From NCBI GenBank assembly GCA_021807975.1, contig JAKBCJ010000322.1, positions 1 through 5,695 of the forward strand: a stretch of 5,695 bases of DNA, given 5' to 3'. This document shows positions 5,400 through 5,695 of the stretch, piece after piece. The first letter of the stretch is position 1, and each line of letters starts with the position of its first letter. The DNA comes from Pseudomonadota bacterium. Its GTDB lineage: Bacteria > Pseudomonadota > Alphaproteobacteria > Acetobacterales > Acetobacteraceae. The position numbers and the translations under genes were made by a program. The notes beneath the pieces were generated by a model. It saw nothing but the letters and a program-made list of their open reading frames with translations. It searched no databases and was not told the DNA's origin.

Positions 5400-5695
5400 C
5401 CGAAACCAACACACCAGTAACGAAATCAGGCGCCGGACCCGGCCCCGCGATATATGGTCGCGGAATCGTGAAGCCCGCTTGCCGCTGAATTGGCTCGCCA
5501 ATCCGCACGGTCTCGTGTTTTGTGGCGCGGTGGGTGCGGCATCGTCGCCGTATCGAAATCAACCGGGCCGAAGACGCGGGATTTCAGTGCCACGGTCAAG
5601 AAACGGCGGTTCGAAGAGTACTGGCCGGCCACCTGAACCGTAGAACTGGAATATCCGTCGCACGCTTCGGCGGCAGGCCAGAACCCGCGGAAAAC
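5400..5695. other. Stretch without a convincing gene
   Basis: Open frames exist on both strands here, but none has a ribosome binding site, a recognisable motif or a family resemblance, and the plus-strand one starts inside the preceding gene. Two short perfect hairpins are visible: CCGCGA (5445-5450) with TCGCGG (5458-5463) around an A/T loop, and ATTGGC (5489-5494) with GCCAAT (5497-5502). I found no tRNA and no terminator T tract. It may be the upstream region of a gene beyond the window edge, a decayed gene, or a structured RNA. Confidence 0.4.

Noticed and set aside
4273..5467. GANTC (CcrM-type methylation) sites at 4273-4277, 5172-5176 and 5463-5467
   Set aside because: They occur at roughly the rate expected for a 5-base site with one free position and do not coincide with the CtrA boxes.
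5606..5620. GGTTCGAA resembling a tRNA T-loop
   Set aside because: It is not followed by the closing stem, and no D-arm, anticodon arm or acceptor pairing can be built around it.
5203..5643. Plus-strand open frame of 146 codons overlapping and following the 93-residue gene
   Set aside because: It starts inside a better-supported gene in another frame, lacks a ribosome binding site, and is rich in Arg, Gly and Pro, as expected of a random frame in this DNA.

Overview
The window reads as chromosomal DNA from a high-GC alphaproteobacterium. The evidence is a eukaryote-like NADP isocitrate dehydrogenase of the type common in that class, GC-rich third codon positions, and one perfect match plus one one-mismatch match to the CtrA response-regulator site TTAA-N7-TTAAC. 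A Rhodospirillales/Acetobacterales-type host is a guess. I see no insertion sequence, phage gene, CRISPR array, tRNA or rRNA.

Layout: (1) positions 1-589, minus strand, hold the first 196 codons of icd, cut by the window edge. (2) 590-924 is a divergent, non-coding promoter region. (3) 925-3939, plus strand, encodes a 1004-residue membrane sensor with the architecture of a hybrid histidine kinase: TM, Cache-like periplasmic domain, TM, PAS, DHp, HATPase, receiver, HPt. (4) 4005-4253 is a small Pro/Ala-rich orphan gene 23 bases after a perfect CtrA box. (5) 4318-4878 is a Nudix hydrolase, followed by a clear intrinsic terminator at 4923-4945. (6) 5058-5339 is a 93-residue orphan gene with a strong ribosome binding site and an upstream near-match CtrA box. 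(7) 5340-5695 shows no convincing gene but has several inverted repeats.

The most notable object is the sensor. Its fold order is that of a hybrid kinase, but the catalytic signatures are eroded in three successive domains: the H-box is disrupted, the N-box asparagine and G2-box glycines of the ATPase domain are replaced, and the receiver lacks its phospho-acceptor Asp, its acidic pair and its Lys. Only the C-terminal HPt keeps a plausible phospho-histidine, His943. This suggests a pseudokinase that senses a periplasmic ligand and works by binding partners, or by accepting phosphate on the HPt from another protein.

The CtrA-type boxes before the two small genes suggest they belong to a cell-cycle, motility or polarity regulon. 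A link between that regulon and the degenerate sensor is speculation from proximity. icd and the Nudix enzyme look like ordinary metabolic and housekeeping neighbours.
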